DNA from: an uncultured Clostridia bacterium
GTDB lineage: Bacteria > Bacillota > Clostridia > TANB77 > CAG-508
Assembly (NCBI GenBank): GCA_948735595.1
Contig: CAPXSA010000013.1
Span: 1-50,748 of the forward strand
Direction: 5' to 3'
DNA length: 50,748 nt
A program made the translations under genes and the position numbers. The notes beneath the pieces are model-generated. The model saw only the letters and a list, made by a program, of their open reading frames with translations. It was not told where the DNA came from and did not search any database. Below are positions 50,734-50,748 of this stretch, piece after piece (position 1 is the stretch's first letter; the number at the start of each line of letters is the position of its first letter).

Positions 50734-50748
50734 AAAATTTGCTATAAA

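Overview
The window is low-GC DNA whose genes have strong AGGAGG-type ribosome binding sites, textbook sigma-A promoters and AGA-dominated arginine codons. It carries Spo0A, a SpoIVFA/SpoIVFB-like pair and the spore protein YyaC. Together these point to an uncultured, probably gut-dwelling, spore-forming Firmicute of the Clostridia type. I recognised no rRNA, tRNA or CRISPR array.

Layout. The left edge (1-2160) holds the tail of a large serine recombinase fused to a 5'-truncated pseudopilin-like surface gene. That gene has BIG2 domains and a WWLRSP...GVAPGFCI C-terminus that looks like the variable region of a diversity-generating retroelement. Next come plsC-trmB, a two-component system, a foreign-looking broken DUF4097 gene, and a sortase beside a thioester/CnaB adhesin (6.6-9.0 kb). 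Housekeeping and metabolic genes follow to 16.4 kb: a CNNM-type transporter, a WG-repeat protein, a methionine gamma-lyase-like enzyme, a BaiN-like flavoprotein, a YigZ protein and Spo0A. An accessory patch (16.4-18.3 kb) has a 39-residue basic protein, a probable small RNA and a DUF262 protein. PepD, DUF4116, AlkD and several hypothetical proteins lead into the sporulation genes yyaC and spoIVFA/B-like (23.4-26.1 kb). Then come RNase J, a Fic protein, the start of the division cluster (mraZ-rsmH-ftsL), an AlgX/AlgI-type O-acetylation pair, a DUF84 NTPase, an Rpn nuclease, a sigma factor with a membrane tail and a Cu,Zn-SOD. The right end is a secreted cohesin-like/dockerin protein followed by a giant M26-like zinc protease (about 3,558 residues) with four C-terminal repeat units.

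Main discovery. In the resident genes I find only four in-frame CGG codons. At each one the reading frame breaks, and skipping just the C of CGG restores the family-conserved protein with glycine (GGN) at that point: the thioester adhesin (8143), the BaiN-like flavoprotein (13581), the Fic protein (28877, inside HPFREGN-GR) and Cu,Zn-SOD (38293-38295, minus strand). The only CGG that reads cleanly as arginine lies in the foreign-looking DUF4097 pseudogene. This suggests that CGG is not an ordinary arginine codon here but triggers a +1 frameshift, or is decoded as a CGGN quadruplet. The four genes are therefore annotated as intact CDSs with a frameshift, not as pseudogenes.
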